Source of the DNA: an uncultured bacterium
GTDB lineage: Bacteria > Actinomycetota > Coriobacteriia > Coriobacteriales > Coriobacteriaceae
Direction: 5' to 3'
Assembly: GCA_905215725.1 (NCBI GenBank)
Contig: CAJMRD010000067.1
Coordinates: forward strand, 1-11,122
Length of the DNA: 11,122 nucleotides
The translations under genes and the position numbers were made by a program. The stretch's first letter is position 1. Each line of letters begins with the position of its first letter. Below the pieces are notes generated by a model. The model did not search any database. It had not been told where the DNA came from and saw nothing but the letters and a program-made list of their open reading frames with translations. Below are positions 1 to 6,384 of the stretch, one piece after another.

Positions 1-386
1 CCGTCGCCGACGCGGGCGAGACCGACCCGAGCCTGTGGACCGCGTTTGCCGGCATGTTCCCCACCATGGGCGCTTGCGTTGCCTTCGGCGCCTTCAACCT
101 GCTGTGCGCTCCGTGCTTTGCCGCCATTGGCACCATCCGCAACCAGATGGATTCCGGCAAGTGGACTGCGATCGCCATCGGTTACGAGTGCGCCTTCGCT
201 TGGGTGATCGGCCTGTTCATCAACCAGTTCTACAACTTGCTTGTTCTTGGACAGTTTGGTATCTGGACGATTGTGGCCATCGTGCTGCTGGTTGCGATGC
301 TCTTCCAGATCTTCCGTCCCATGCCCAAGCATGCATGGACCGACGAGGACGAGACCAACACTGCTTCCGCCGCAGTTTCCGCTTAA
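1..386 (+). CDS. feoB: Ferrous iron transporter FeoB, C-terminal end (5' truncated by window)
   Basis: The reading frame is open from the window start (first complete codon at position 3) and stops with TAA at 384-386, giving about 127 residues. The sequence contains GTIRNQMDSGKWTAIAIGYE, which matches the signature near the C-terminus of FeoB (ATIRRE...KW...A.GYQ). It is followed by hydrophobic stretches ending IVAIVLLVAMLFQIF and a short polar tail. FeoB is the GTPase-coupled inner-membrane Fe(II) permease; the GTPase domain and most of the permease lie upstream of the window. An intrinsic terminator follows 30 bases downstream, so feoB ends its own transcript. The next gene encodes the FeoB-associated Cys-rich protein, which supports the assignment. 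The internal ATG at 54 is not a start, because the frame is open upstream with transporter-like sequence. The identification rests on recalled family motifs and is confident. Confidence 0.88.
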   Translation, partial: VADAGETDPSLWTAFAGMFPTMGACVAFGAFNLLCAPCFAAIGTIRNQMDSGKWTAIAIGYECAFAWVIGLFINQFYNLLVLGQFGIWTIVAIVLLVAMLFQIFRPMPKHAWTDEDETNTASAAVSA

Positions 387-415
387 GTCCGACTAAGGAT
401 TGACCCCTTTCCACG

Positions 416-448
416 AGCCCGGGTGTCCCAGCGACACTCGGGCTTTTT
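416..448 (+). terminator. Intrinsic terminator after feoB
   Basis: Stem arm 416-427 (AGCCCGGGTGTC) pairs with 433-444 (GACACTCGGGCT) over 12 positions with one G-U pair and a 5-base loop. A run of T follows at 444-448. It sits 30 bases after the feoB stop. Confidence 0.9.
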
Positions 449-484
449 GGTGGGGGAGATGTGACGTTTCCGCAGATAAAACCG

Positions 485-511
485 ACCAATATAAATCTGT
501 CCCTTATTGGT
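485..511 (+). promoter_or_regulatory. Inverted repeat ACCAATA-N13-TATTGGT over a -10-like TATAAA
   Basis: Perfect 7-base arms at 485-491 and 505-511 flank a 13-base spacer. A -10-like TATAAA (490-495) overlaps the left arm. The site lies between the feoB terminator and the next start at 562, where a promoter is needed. It looks like an operator for a dimeric regulator. It does not resemble the Fur box or DtxR/IdeR consensus that I know. No convincing -35 was seen (the best is TTTCCG at 467-472, 17 bases upstream). Confidence 0.35.
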
Positions 512-561
512 AGGTGGAGGATGGGGTAAAGTAAGTGGTGGTTAACTAGAGGAGGCTTGCT

Positions 562-762
562 ATGGCACCTATCGATATTGTTGTACTGGCTGTAATCGGT
601 ATTGCGTTTGTCGCCGTGTGCGTGCGCATCTACCGCAAGGGCACCTGCGCCGACTGCGCCCAGGGTGGCGTTTGCACGGGGCATTGCTCCAACAAAAAGA
701 CTTGTGCCGCGCTTAAGGGCGTAGACAAAATTGCCGAAGACTTGGGCCGCGGTATTCATTAG
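562..762 (+). CDS. FeoB-associated Cys-rich membrane protein
   Basis: This is a 66-residue protein with a single N-terminal membrane segment (about residues 4-21, IDIVVLAVIGIAFVAVCV) and a short basic linker (RIYRK). A cysteine cluster follows, with Cys29, 32, 38, 42 and 48 in the pattern C-x2-C-x5-C-x3-C-x5-C around AQGGVCTGHC. This is the layout of the FeoB-associated Cys-rich family, which is encoded next to feoB in many anaerobes. It is thought to help iron uptake, perhaps by handling Fe(II) or electrons at the membrane; the exact role is not established. The start at 562 has a strong ribosome site, AGGAGG at 550-555. It follows the feoB terminator, so it probably has its own promoter (see the inverted repeat at 485-511). 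No terminator is visible after it, so some read-through into the oxidoreductase gene is possible. Confidence 0.85.
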   Translation: MAPIDIVVLAVIGIAFVAVCVRIYRKGTCADCAQGGVCTGHCSNKKTCAALKGVDKIAEDLGRGIH

Positions 763-783
763 CCGACCGGCGTTTGGGTATGT

Positions 784-815
784 TTGACTGCGGATGCGGC
801 AGTTGCTGATACGAT
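784..815 (+). promoter_or_regulatory. Candidate promoter of the flavin oxidoreductase gene
   Basis: TTGACT at 784-789 matches five of six bases of the -35 consensus. Possible -10 elements are TGATAC (807-812, spacer 17) or TACGAT (810-815, spacer 20). The -35 box contains the TTG that could be read as an upstream in-frame start, which favours the ATG at 865 as the true start. Confidence 0.4.
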
Positions 816-864
816 AAGTACGTCTGCAAGTGCCGCCGAGCGGCTCAAACGAAAGGAACCCTGT

Positions 865-2814
865 ATGGAGTCCTCTGCCTACCCGATGCTCTTTAGCCCG
901 ATCAAGGTCGGTACGACCGAGGTCAAGAACCGCGTCTTTATGCCGCCGGTGTCCACCAACCTGGCCGATCATGGCTATGTGACCGACGACTTGGTCGATC
1001 ATTACCGTGCCCGCGCCAAGGGCGGCGTGGGCCTGATCATTACCGAGGTCGTGACGGTCGAGCCCACCTATACCTATCTGCCGGGTGACATGTGCTGCTA
1101 CGACGACACGTTTATCCCCGGCTGGGAAAAGCTCGCCGCGGCCGTCCACGAGTATGGCTGCAAGATCATGCCGCAGCTCTTCCATCCCGCCTACATGGCC
1201 TTTAACATTCCGGGCACGCCGCGCCTGATCGCTCCGTCCTTTGTGGGCCCGTCTTACGCCCGCGAGGCACCGCGTCCCATCACGGTCGACGAGATTCACG
1301 AGCTCACGCATCAGTTTGGCGACGCTGCCGTGCGTATGCAGAAGGCTGGCGTCGATGGCGTTGAAGTCCATGCGGCACACGCCCACGGCATGCTCGGCGG
1401 CTTTTTGACTCCGCTCTACAACAAGCGTACCGACGAGTACGGCGGCTCGCTCGACGCCCGCATGCGCTTCCTGCTCGAGGTCATCGCCGAGATTCGCGAG
1501 CGCTGCGGCAAGGACTTTATCATCGACGTCCGCATCTCGGGCGATGAGTACACCGATGGCGGCCTGACCCTCAACGACATGATCTACGTCTCGCGTCGCC
1601 TGGAGAAGGCCGGTGTCGACATGATTCATGTGTCGGGCGGTACCACCATCAAGCGCGGCTCCGCGATTCCCGCTGCCGGTACCCAGCAGGCCTCGCACGC
1701 CGCCTGCTCGCGCGAGATTAAAAAGCACGTCAACATTCCCGTCGCCACCGTCGGCCGCATCAACGAGGCCTGGATCGCCGAGGAACTGATCGAGGACGGT
1801 GCCGCCGACATCTGCATGATGGGCCGCGCCAATCTGTGCGATGCCGAGTTCTGCAACAAGGCCGCTGCCGGCAACGCCGACGACATCCGCCCCTGCATCG
1901 GCTGCCTGCGCTGCCTGAACGGCATCATGTTCGGCAAGCGCATCTCCTGCACCGTCAACCCGGACGTGGAGCGCGACGAGGCTGGCTACGAGCCTGCCGC
2001 CGAGGCTAAGAACGTGCTCGTTGTGGGCGCTGGTCCTGCGGGTATGGAGGCTGCCTACATTGCCGCCAAGCGCGGACACAACGTGGTGCTCGTTGACAAG
2101 CAGGATGAGCCGGGTGGCGAGATGCGCATCGCGGCCGTTCCGCCGGCAAAGCAGGAACTCACCCGCGTGATCAAATATCAGTATCGCCGTCTTGCTGAGG
2201 CGGGCGCGAAGTGCGTATTTGGCACCGAGCTTACTGCCGAGGACATTCAGCGTGACTACGCCGGCTACGAGGTTGTCCTGGCTTATGGCGCCGAGCCCAT
2301 CGCTCCGGCCTTCATGCAGGGCTTTAAGCAGGTTATGACGGCCGACGACCTGCTGGGCGGCAAGGCTTTCCCGGGCAAGAAGATCGTCATCGTCGGCGGC
2401 GGCACCGTCGGCTGCGAGACGGCCGATTACCTGGCCCCGTTGGTCAATGACCTCTCGCCGGCCAATCGCGATGTCACCGTCATCGAGATGACCAAGACGC
2501 TCGCCGCCAACGAGGGCGGTGCCGGTCGCGCGGTGCTCATCACGCGCATGCTCTCCAAGGGCGTTCACGTGCTGACCGAGGCCAAGGTGATCGAGATCAC
2601 CGAGGACACTATCAGCTACGAGAAGGACGGCGAGGTCCACACCATCGCCGGTGCCGATACGCTGGTGCTTGCCATGGGCTATCGTCCCAATACCAAGCTG
2701 GCCGACGACCTGGCTGCAGCCGGCGTTACCACCCACGTGTTGGGCGATGCCAACAAGTGCGGCAACATCCGCGACGCCATCGGCGATGGCTACAAGGTTG
2801 CCTGCGAGCTCTAG
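865..2814 (+). CDS. NADH:flavin oxidoreductase, enoate reductase / 2,4-dienoyl-CoA reductase family (FMN, 4Fe-4S, FAD)
   Basis: This 649-residue protein has the three-part build of enoate reductases, FadH and BaiCD. An FMN-binding TIM barrel (about 1-340) contains the HAAH pair (His169, His172) and RTDEYGGS (188-195). A cysteine cluster follows at Cys344, 347, 350 and 362. The C-terminal half is a pyridine-nucleotide-disulfide-type domain with GAGPAG (388-393) for FAD and GGGTVG (511-516) for NAD(P)H. Such enzymes pass electrons from NAD(P)H through FAD and the cluster to FMN and reduce activated C=C bonds in the cytoplasm; the substrate cannot be read from sequence. The ATG at 865 has GAAAGGA at 851-857. 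An in-frame TTG at 784 lies in a likely -35 box and has no family sequence after it. Odd points: the GYLL motif that usually follows HxxH (Tyr is catalytic) is replaced by HGML, the QLxHxGR motif reads QLFHPAY, and the first three Cys are C-x2-C-x2-C rather than C-x2-C-x3-C. The neighbouring GntR gene could regulate it. Confidence 0.85.
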   Translation: MESSAYPMLFSPIKVGTTEVKNRVFMPPVSTNLADHGYVTDDLVDHYRARAKGGVGLIITEVVTVEPTYTYLPGDMCCYDDTFIPGWEKLAAAVHEYGCKIMPQLFHPAYMAFNIPGTPRLIAPSFVGPSYAREAPRPITVDEIHELTHQFGDAAVRMQKAGVDGVEVHAAHAHGMLGGFLTPLYNKRTDEYGGSLDARMRFLLEVIAEIRERCGKDFIIDVRISGDEYTDGGLTLNDMIYVSRRLEKAGVDMIHVSGGTTIKRGSAIPAAGTQQASHAACSREIKKHVNIPVATVGRINEAWIAEELIEDGAADICMMGRANLCDAEFCNKAAAGNADDIRPCIGCLRCLNGIMFGKRISCTVNPDVERDEAGYEPAAEAKNVLVVGAGPAGMEAAYIAAKRGHNVVLVDKQDEPGGEMRIAAVPPAKQELTRVIKYQYRRLAEAGAKCVFGTELTAEDIQRDYAGYEVVLAYGAEPIAPAFMQGFKQVMTADDLLGGKAFPGKKIVIVGGGTVGCETADYLAPLVNDLSPANRDVTVIEMTKTLAANEGGAGRAVLITRMLSKGVHVLTEAKVIEITEDTISYEKDGEVHTIAGADTLVLAMGYRPNTKLADDLAAAGVTTHVLGDANKCGNIRDAIGDGYKVACEL

Positions 2815-2868
2815 TCAACCCCTTGGTGCGTGGGGAACAGGTGTCTCTGCGCCATCCGATAGCAAAAC

Positions 2869-2903
2869 AGCGGCGGCGTCTCGGGTTTCGGGATGCCGCC
2901 GCT
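2869..2903 (+). terminator. Long hairpin, probable terminator of the oxidoreductase gene
   Basis: AGCGGCGGC (2869-2877) pairs perfectly with GCCGCCGCT (2895-2903). Pairing can continue inward to 2883/2889 with two G-U pairs, giving about 15 pairs and a 5-base loop. The tail is TGCTCTTGTG, a weak U tract, so termination may be partial. Confidence 0.6.
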
Positions 2904-2964
2904 TGCTCTTGTGATCCTGGCGACGCGAGCGCACCCTATTTCACCGCAACTGAGGAGATAGGGG

Positions 2965-2981
2965 ATGCGATAGTATTGCAT
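2965..2981 (+). promoter_or_regulatory. Palindrome ATGCgATAgTATtGCAT, candidate GntR operator overlapping a -10 box
   Basis: This is an odd-length palindrome centred on G2973 with arms ATGC-x-ATA / TAT-x-GCAT, matching at 14 of 16 arm positions. It lies 41 bases before the GntR start and covers the -10-like TAGTAT (2971-2976). A self-binding FCD-type GntR regulator is the obvious candidate ligand, which is inference. The first 11 bases from 2966 recur upstream of the glutamine synthetase homologue. Confidence 0.45.
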
Positions 2982-3021
2982 GGTGATATTCGACAAACCG
3001 TGAGCTTCATCCGAGGGCTTT

Positions 3022-3714
3022 ATGGAACAACACCAGCATTATCAGAGCTTGCAAGATCAGGCATACAACGCATTGCGCTCCAAGATCATCTATGCCGAGC
3101 TCAAACCCGGCACGCGCCTTTCGGCGATTGGTCTGGAAAAGGAGACGGGAATCGGGCGCACGCCCATTCGCGAGTCCTTTGTGCGCTTGCGTGAGCAGGA
3201 GCTGGTGGAAACGCGTCCCAAAAGCGGCACCTACGTCTCTAAGATCAGCATGGAACGCGCCGAAAACGCCTGCTTCTTGCGTGAGAAGCTCGAGAGAAGC
3301 GTACTCATTAAATGCTGTTCGGCTGCTGCGCCCGAGCAAAAGCAGCGGCTCGAGCAGATTCTTACCGAGTCTGAGTCGCTCGACCATAGCGAAACGCGTC
3401 GCTTTTTCGATCTGGACAACCTGTTCCATGAGACGTGTTTTGAGATTGCCGGCCGCCATATGTTGTGGGATTGGATGAAGAGCATCAACACGCATTTTGA
3501 GCGATACAACTGGTTACGTATGGTGTCGCAGGACCTGGATTGGGAGCCGATTCGTCGGCAGCATCGCCGGATTCTCGAGGCCATTAAGAGGGGCGATACC
3601 GACGCGGCGAGCTATCTGGCAGAGACGCACTTGCACCTGATGCCCGAGGAGCAGGGCCCGGTTATCGCCTTGCATCCCGACTATTTTGAGCTGCCTAAAG
3701 ACTCGAATATCTAG
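3022..3714 (+). CDS. GntR-family transcriptional regulator with FCD ligand-binding domain
   Basis: This is a 230-residue protein of normal length for the FadR/FCD subfamily. Residues of about 10-75 form the winged helix-turn-helix, with the typical LKPGTRLSAIGLEKETGI, RTPIRESFVRLREQELVE and GTYVSKI segments. Residues of about 80-205 are an all-helical FCD domain with the expected metal-site residues Asp132 and His136 (DNLFH), His181 (RQHRRI) and His203. These regulators bind DNA as dimers and usually sense a carboxylate, often bound through the metal. The start at 3022 is preceded by GAGGG at 3013-3017, slightly close (4 bases). The gene follows the flavin oxidoreductase in the same direction, separated by a hairpin, and has a palindrome in its promoter. 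Autoregulation and control of the oxidoreductase are plausible but unproven. Confidence 0.9.
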   Translation: MEQHQHYQSLQDQAYNALRSKIIYAELKPGTRLSAIGLEKETGIGRTPIRESFVRLREQELVETRPKSGTYVSKISMERAENACFLREKLERSVLIKCCSAAAPEQKQRLEQILTESESLDHSETRRFFDLDNLFHETCFEIAGRHMLWDWMKSINTHFERYNWLRMVSQDLDWEPIRRQHRRILEAIKRGDTDAASYLAETHLHLMPEEQGPVIALHPDYFELPKDSNI

Positions 3715-3738
3715 CCCATCATCGCATCTGCTCGAGAC

Positions 3739-3772
3739 GCAAAAACGATGCTGCTCACCTACAGCGTTTTGC
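3739..3772 (+). repeat. Imperfect inverted repeat between the GntR and LacI genes
   Basis: GCAAAAACG (3739-3747) and CGTTTTGC (3765-3772) are complementary apart from one extra A, with 17 bases between them. It could be a weak terminator of the GntR gene or paired half-sites for the following LacI regulator, whose family likes CG-centred A/T-flanked sites. The ATTTTTAAAAAAAT stretch at 3780-3793 downstream marks an AT-rich promoter-like region. Neither use can be proven here. Confidence 0.3.
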
Positions 3773-3839
3773 AACCGAGATTTTTAAAAAAATGCCTAAA
3801 ATGGCTCAGACCGCCGACAATTGGGAAACGGGGTGCGTT

Positions 3840-4862
3840 ATGGCGCAGATGAGAATCAAGGACATTGCCGCCGAGGCGGGCGTGAGCCCGGCCACGGTCT
3901 CGCGCTATCTCAACAACCGCCCCGGGCAAATGACCGAGGAAACCCGTGCTCGCATCGCGGCGGTTATCGAGCGCACCGGCTATCGCCCGCGTGCCGCCGC
4001 GCGCAATCTGCGCAGCTCACGCACCAACCTCATCGGCGTGATCCTGGCCGACATCGCCAACCCGTTCTCGAGCGCCATGCTCGAAGGGCTTTCCGCCAGC
4101 GCCGCCGCGCGCGGCTGCTCGCTCATGACGGCCATTAGCGGCAACGACCCCGCTAAGGAAGCGGAGTCGCTCACCAGGCTTATCGATGCCGGCGTGGACG
4201 GCCTGGTCGTCAACACCTGCGGAGGCAATGACGAGGCGATCGCCGCGGCAGCGGGACGTCTGCCCGTTGTGCTGCTCGACCGCGATGTTGCCGACGGCGG
4301 TGTCGATCTCGTGACATCTAACAACCGCGAGCTAGTCGCCGGCTTGGTAGACGCCTTGGCCGCTGCGGGCAGCGAGCGTCTGTGCCTGCTCACCGAGGCA
4401 AGCGACGACAGCCCCGTGCGTCGTGAGCGCGCCGAGGCCTTTACCGACGAGCTTTCGCGCCGCGGCCTTGCGGGCGAGGTCGTCACCCTGGCCGATGGTG
4501 GCGCCACGGGCGTCGGCCGCTTGGACGAGACCATGCGTGACTATGCCGGTAAAAAGCTCGGCCTCATTGCCGTCAACGGCCTGGTCTTCCTGCGTCTGAC
4601 CGAGGCACTGGCGCAGCTGGGACCCTCGTTGCCGGCTGGTCTTAAGATCGCGACGTTTGACGATTACCCCTGGAACCACGTGCTCTTTGGCGGTGTGACC
4701 ACGGCCGCGCAAGACACCCTTACCATTGCCGAGCGCGTGGTCGAGCGCCTGTCCGAGCGCATCGACGTTGTCACCACCACGGTGGGCGAGGCCGCAAAGC
4801 TGGCGCCCAAACGCATCGAGGTTCTCGGTCACATCGAACACCGCGCATCAACCTCGCGCTAA
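3840..4862 (+). CDS. LacI-family transcriptional regulator
   Basis: This is a 340-residue protein of standard LacI/GalR length. The N-terminal helix-turn-helix is MRIKDIAAEAGVSPATVSRY (residues 4-23), followed by LNN and the hinge region RPRAAARNLRSSRTNLIGVI. The remainder is a periplasmic-binding-protein-like effector domain, including ADIANPFSSAMLEGL, GVDGLVVN, LLDRD and the late TFDDYPWNHVLFGGVTT segment. The effector is probably a sugar or sugar acid, but the sequence does not say which. I chose the ATG at 3840 because GGGGTG precedes it at 3830-3835 and the HTH begins at once. The in-frame ATG at 3792 has no ribosome site and lies in an AT-rich promoter-like stretch. No sugar-use genes are adjacent in the window, so the target lies elsewhere or the gene acts alone. 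Confidence 0.92.
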   Translation: MAQMRIKDIAAEAGVSPATVSRYLNNRPGQMTEETRARIAAVIERTGYRPRAAARNLRSSRTNLIGVILADIANPFSSAMLEGLSASAAARGCSLMTAISGNDPAKEAESLTRLIDAGVDGLVVNTCGGNDEAIAAAAGRLPVVLLDRDVADGGVDLVTSNNRELVAGLVDALAAAGSERLCLLTEASDDSPVRRERAEAFTDELSRRGLAGEVVTLADGGATGVGRLDETMRDYAGKKLGLIAVNGLVFLRLTEALAQLGPSLPAGLKIATFDDYPWNHVLFGGVTTAAQDTLTIAERVVERLSERIDVVTTTVGEAAKLAPKRIEVLGHIEHRASTSR

Positions 4863-4915
4863 CCGCTCGTTCGCAACTGCCTGTTCGCACACGTTTTTTG
4901 AGCGCTTGATACGCT

Positions 4916-4961
4916 TTAACCCTGCGGAAACATTTTTCTGCGATAGTATCTGCGATATAGA
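4916..4961 (+). promoter_or_regulatory. Control region of the glutamine synthetase homologue: GlnR-type box and -10 elements
   Basis: TTAAC (4916-4920), six bases, then GAAAC (4927-4931) reproduces the gTnAC-N6-GaAAC half of the actinobacterial GlnR site. The -10-like TAGTAT (4944-4949) lies 12 bases downstream. The place of a -35 box (around 4921-4926, CCTGCG) shows no match to TTGACA, as expected for an activator-dependent promoter. CTGCGATA is repeated at 4938-4945 and 4950-4957 with a 12-base period, and CTGCGGAA at 4922-4929 is a relative. The second half of the full GlnR box is not convincing. Confidence 0.4.
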
Positions 4962-4996
4962 CCAGTCGAAACCCGCCCGAAAGAAAGGGGAGCGAC

Positions 4997-6334
4997 ATGA
5001 ACCAGCAGAACATCGATTACGTACTCCGCTCCGTAGAGCAGCGTGATATCCGCTTTGTGCGTCTGTGGTTTGTCGACATTCTCGGCCGCCTCAAGAACTT
5101 TGCCATTAGCCCCGAGGACCTCGAGGTCGCTTTTGAGGAGGGTATTGGCTTTGACGGCTCCGCCATCGAGGGCTTTGCCACGCCCGAGGAAGCCGACATG
5201 CTGGCGTTTCCCGATGCTTCGACCTTCCAGATTTTGCCGTGGCGCCCGAGCCACAACGGCGTCGCCCGCGTGTTCTGCGATGTGTGCACCCCCGACCGCA
5301 AGCCCTTCGCCGGCGATCCGCGCGATGCGTTGCGCCGCATGTTCTATAAGGCCGAGAAGGCTGGCTACCTGCTCAACGTGGGCGCCGAGCTGGAGTATTA
5401 CTACTTCCCCGACGAGCACACCCCCGAGCCGCTCGACAACGTGGGCTACTTCGATCTTTCGGTGAGCGATGCCGCTCGCGACCTGCGCCGCAACACGGTC
5501 CTCACGCTCGAGAAGATGTCTGTGCCCGTGGAGTACACCTTCCACGCCGCCGGTCGCTCACAGCACGGCATGAGCCTGCGCCACGCCGAGGCCCTGAGCA
5601 TGTCCGACGCCATCACCACGGCCAAACTCATCATTAAGCAGCAGGCCTACGAGAGCGGTTGCCACGCATCCTTTATGCCCAAGCCGTTGGCGGGCGAGGA
5701 CGGCAGCGCTATGTTCCTGTGCCAGTCGCTATTCGACCACGACGGCAACAACGTCTTTTGGGGCGAGGACGACGAGAAGTACCACCTCTCCGACGTCGCC
5801 AAACACTACATGGCCGGCATCCTGGCGCATGCCCGCGAGATTAGCGCCATCACCAACCCCACGGTCAACTCGTACAAGCGCATCACCACGGGCGGCGACT
5901 CCGTGCCGCAGTACGCCACGTGGGGCCTGCGCAACCGCGCGAGTATGGTCCGCATCCCGGTCTACAAGCCCGGCAAGCAGCTGTCCACGCGCATCGAGCT
6001 TCGTAGCCCCGACCCCATGGCCAACCCGTACCTAGTCAACGCCGTCACGCTGGCGGCTGGTCTCGACGGCATCGAGCGCAAGCTGGAGCTCCCGCCCGAG
6101 GCCACGGCCGAGACGCTCAAGCTCTCCGACCGTCAGATGGTCGAGGCCGGCTACACGCCGCTGCCGCGTTCGCTCAAAGAGGCGCTCGACGTGTTTGAGG
6201 ACTCGCAGTTTATGAAGGATGCCCTCGGCGAGCACATCCACAGCTTCTTCCTCAAAAAGAAGCGCGACGAGTGGCATAAGTTTGAGTCTACGATCACCGA
6301 GTGGGAGATCAAGCACTACCTGGCGAACTCCTAA
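4997..6334 (+). CDS. glnA: Glutamine synthetase type I homologue with altered metal site (possible pseudoenzyme)
   Basis: This 445-residue protein is the length of GSI-alpha. Family signatures are GFDGSAIEGF, AELEYYYF (Glu131, Glu133), FMPKPL, NSYKR (291-295), NRASMVRIP and TRIELRSPDPMANPYL (Arg332, Glu334, Arg336). GS makes glutamine from glutamate, ammonia and ATP using two or three metal ions. Compared from memory with Bacillus GS over a gapless stretch, ASHHEVAPGQHEI here reads YTFHAAGRSQHGM: both Glu ligands are gone (Ala184, Gly191) and the first His is Phe182. NGSGMH reads DGSAMF, so the His ligand is Phe240. The ammonia-site Glu of PGYEAPV appears as Asp301 beside a one-residue insertion. 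Canonical activity is therefore doubtful. The start at 4997 has AAGAAAGGGGAG upstream. The gene is 50 bases from the GlnR-like regulator with no terminator between. It could be a GS-like sensor, a ligase for another amine, or an unusual true GS. Confidence 0.88.
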   Translation: MNQQNIDYVLRSVEQRDIRFVRLWFVDILGRLKNFAISPEDLEVAFEEGIGFDGSAIEGFATPEEADMLAFPDASTFQILPWRPSHNGVARVFCDVCTPDRKPFAGDPRDALRRMFYKAEKAGYLLNVGAELEYYYFPDEHTPEPLDNVGYFDLSVSDAARDLRRNTVLTLEKMSVPVEYTFHAAGRSQHGMSLRHAEALSMSDAITTAKLIIKQQAYESGCHASFMPKPLAGEDGSAMFLCQSLFDHDGNNVFWGEDDEKYHLSDVAKHYMAGILAHAREISAITNPTVNSYKRITTGGDSVPQYATWGLRNRASMVRIPVYKPGKQLSTRIELRSPDPMANPYLVNAVTLAAGLDGIERKLELPPEATAETLKLSDRQMVEAGYTPLPRSLKEALDVFEDSQFMKDALGEHIHSFFLKKKRDEWHKFESTITEWEIKHYLANS

Positions 6335-6384
6335 TCGCGCTGGCTTGTTCCAGTACGATTGAGCTCATTTCTTTGGAGGCCGAT

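Noticed and set aside
784..864. Upstream TTG start adding 27 residues to the oxidoreductase
   Set aside because: The TTG lies within a good -35 box, the extra residues are not family-like, and ATG 865 has a ribosome site.
220..2736. Very long open frame on the minus strand (838 codons) across feoB, the Cys-rich gene and the oxidoreductase
   Set aside because: It is antisense to genes with clear family motifs, has low-complexity Gly/Ala/Val/His composition typical of mirror frames in GC-rich DNA, and shows no recognisable domain.
3792..3839. Upstream ATG adding 16 residues to the LacI regulator
   Set aside because: It has no ribosome site, lies in an AT-rich promoter-like stretch, and the HTH begins right after ATG 3840.
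4869..4889. Direct repeat GTTCGCA (4869-4875, 4883-4889) followed by a T-run after the LacI gene, considered as a terminator
   Set aside because: There is no stable hairpin before the T-run. The repeat is short and direct, so it was not called.
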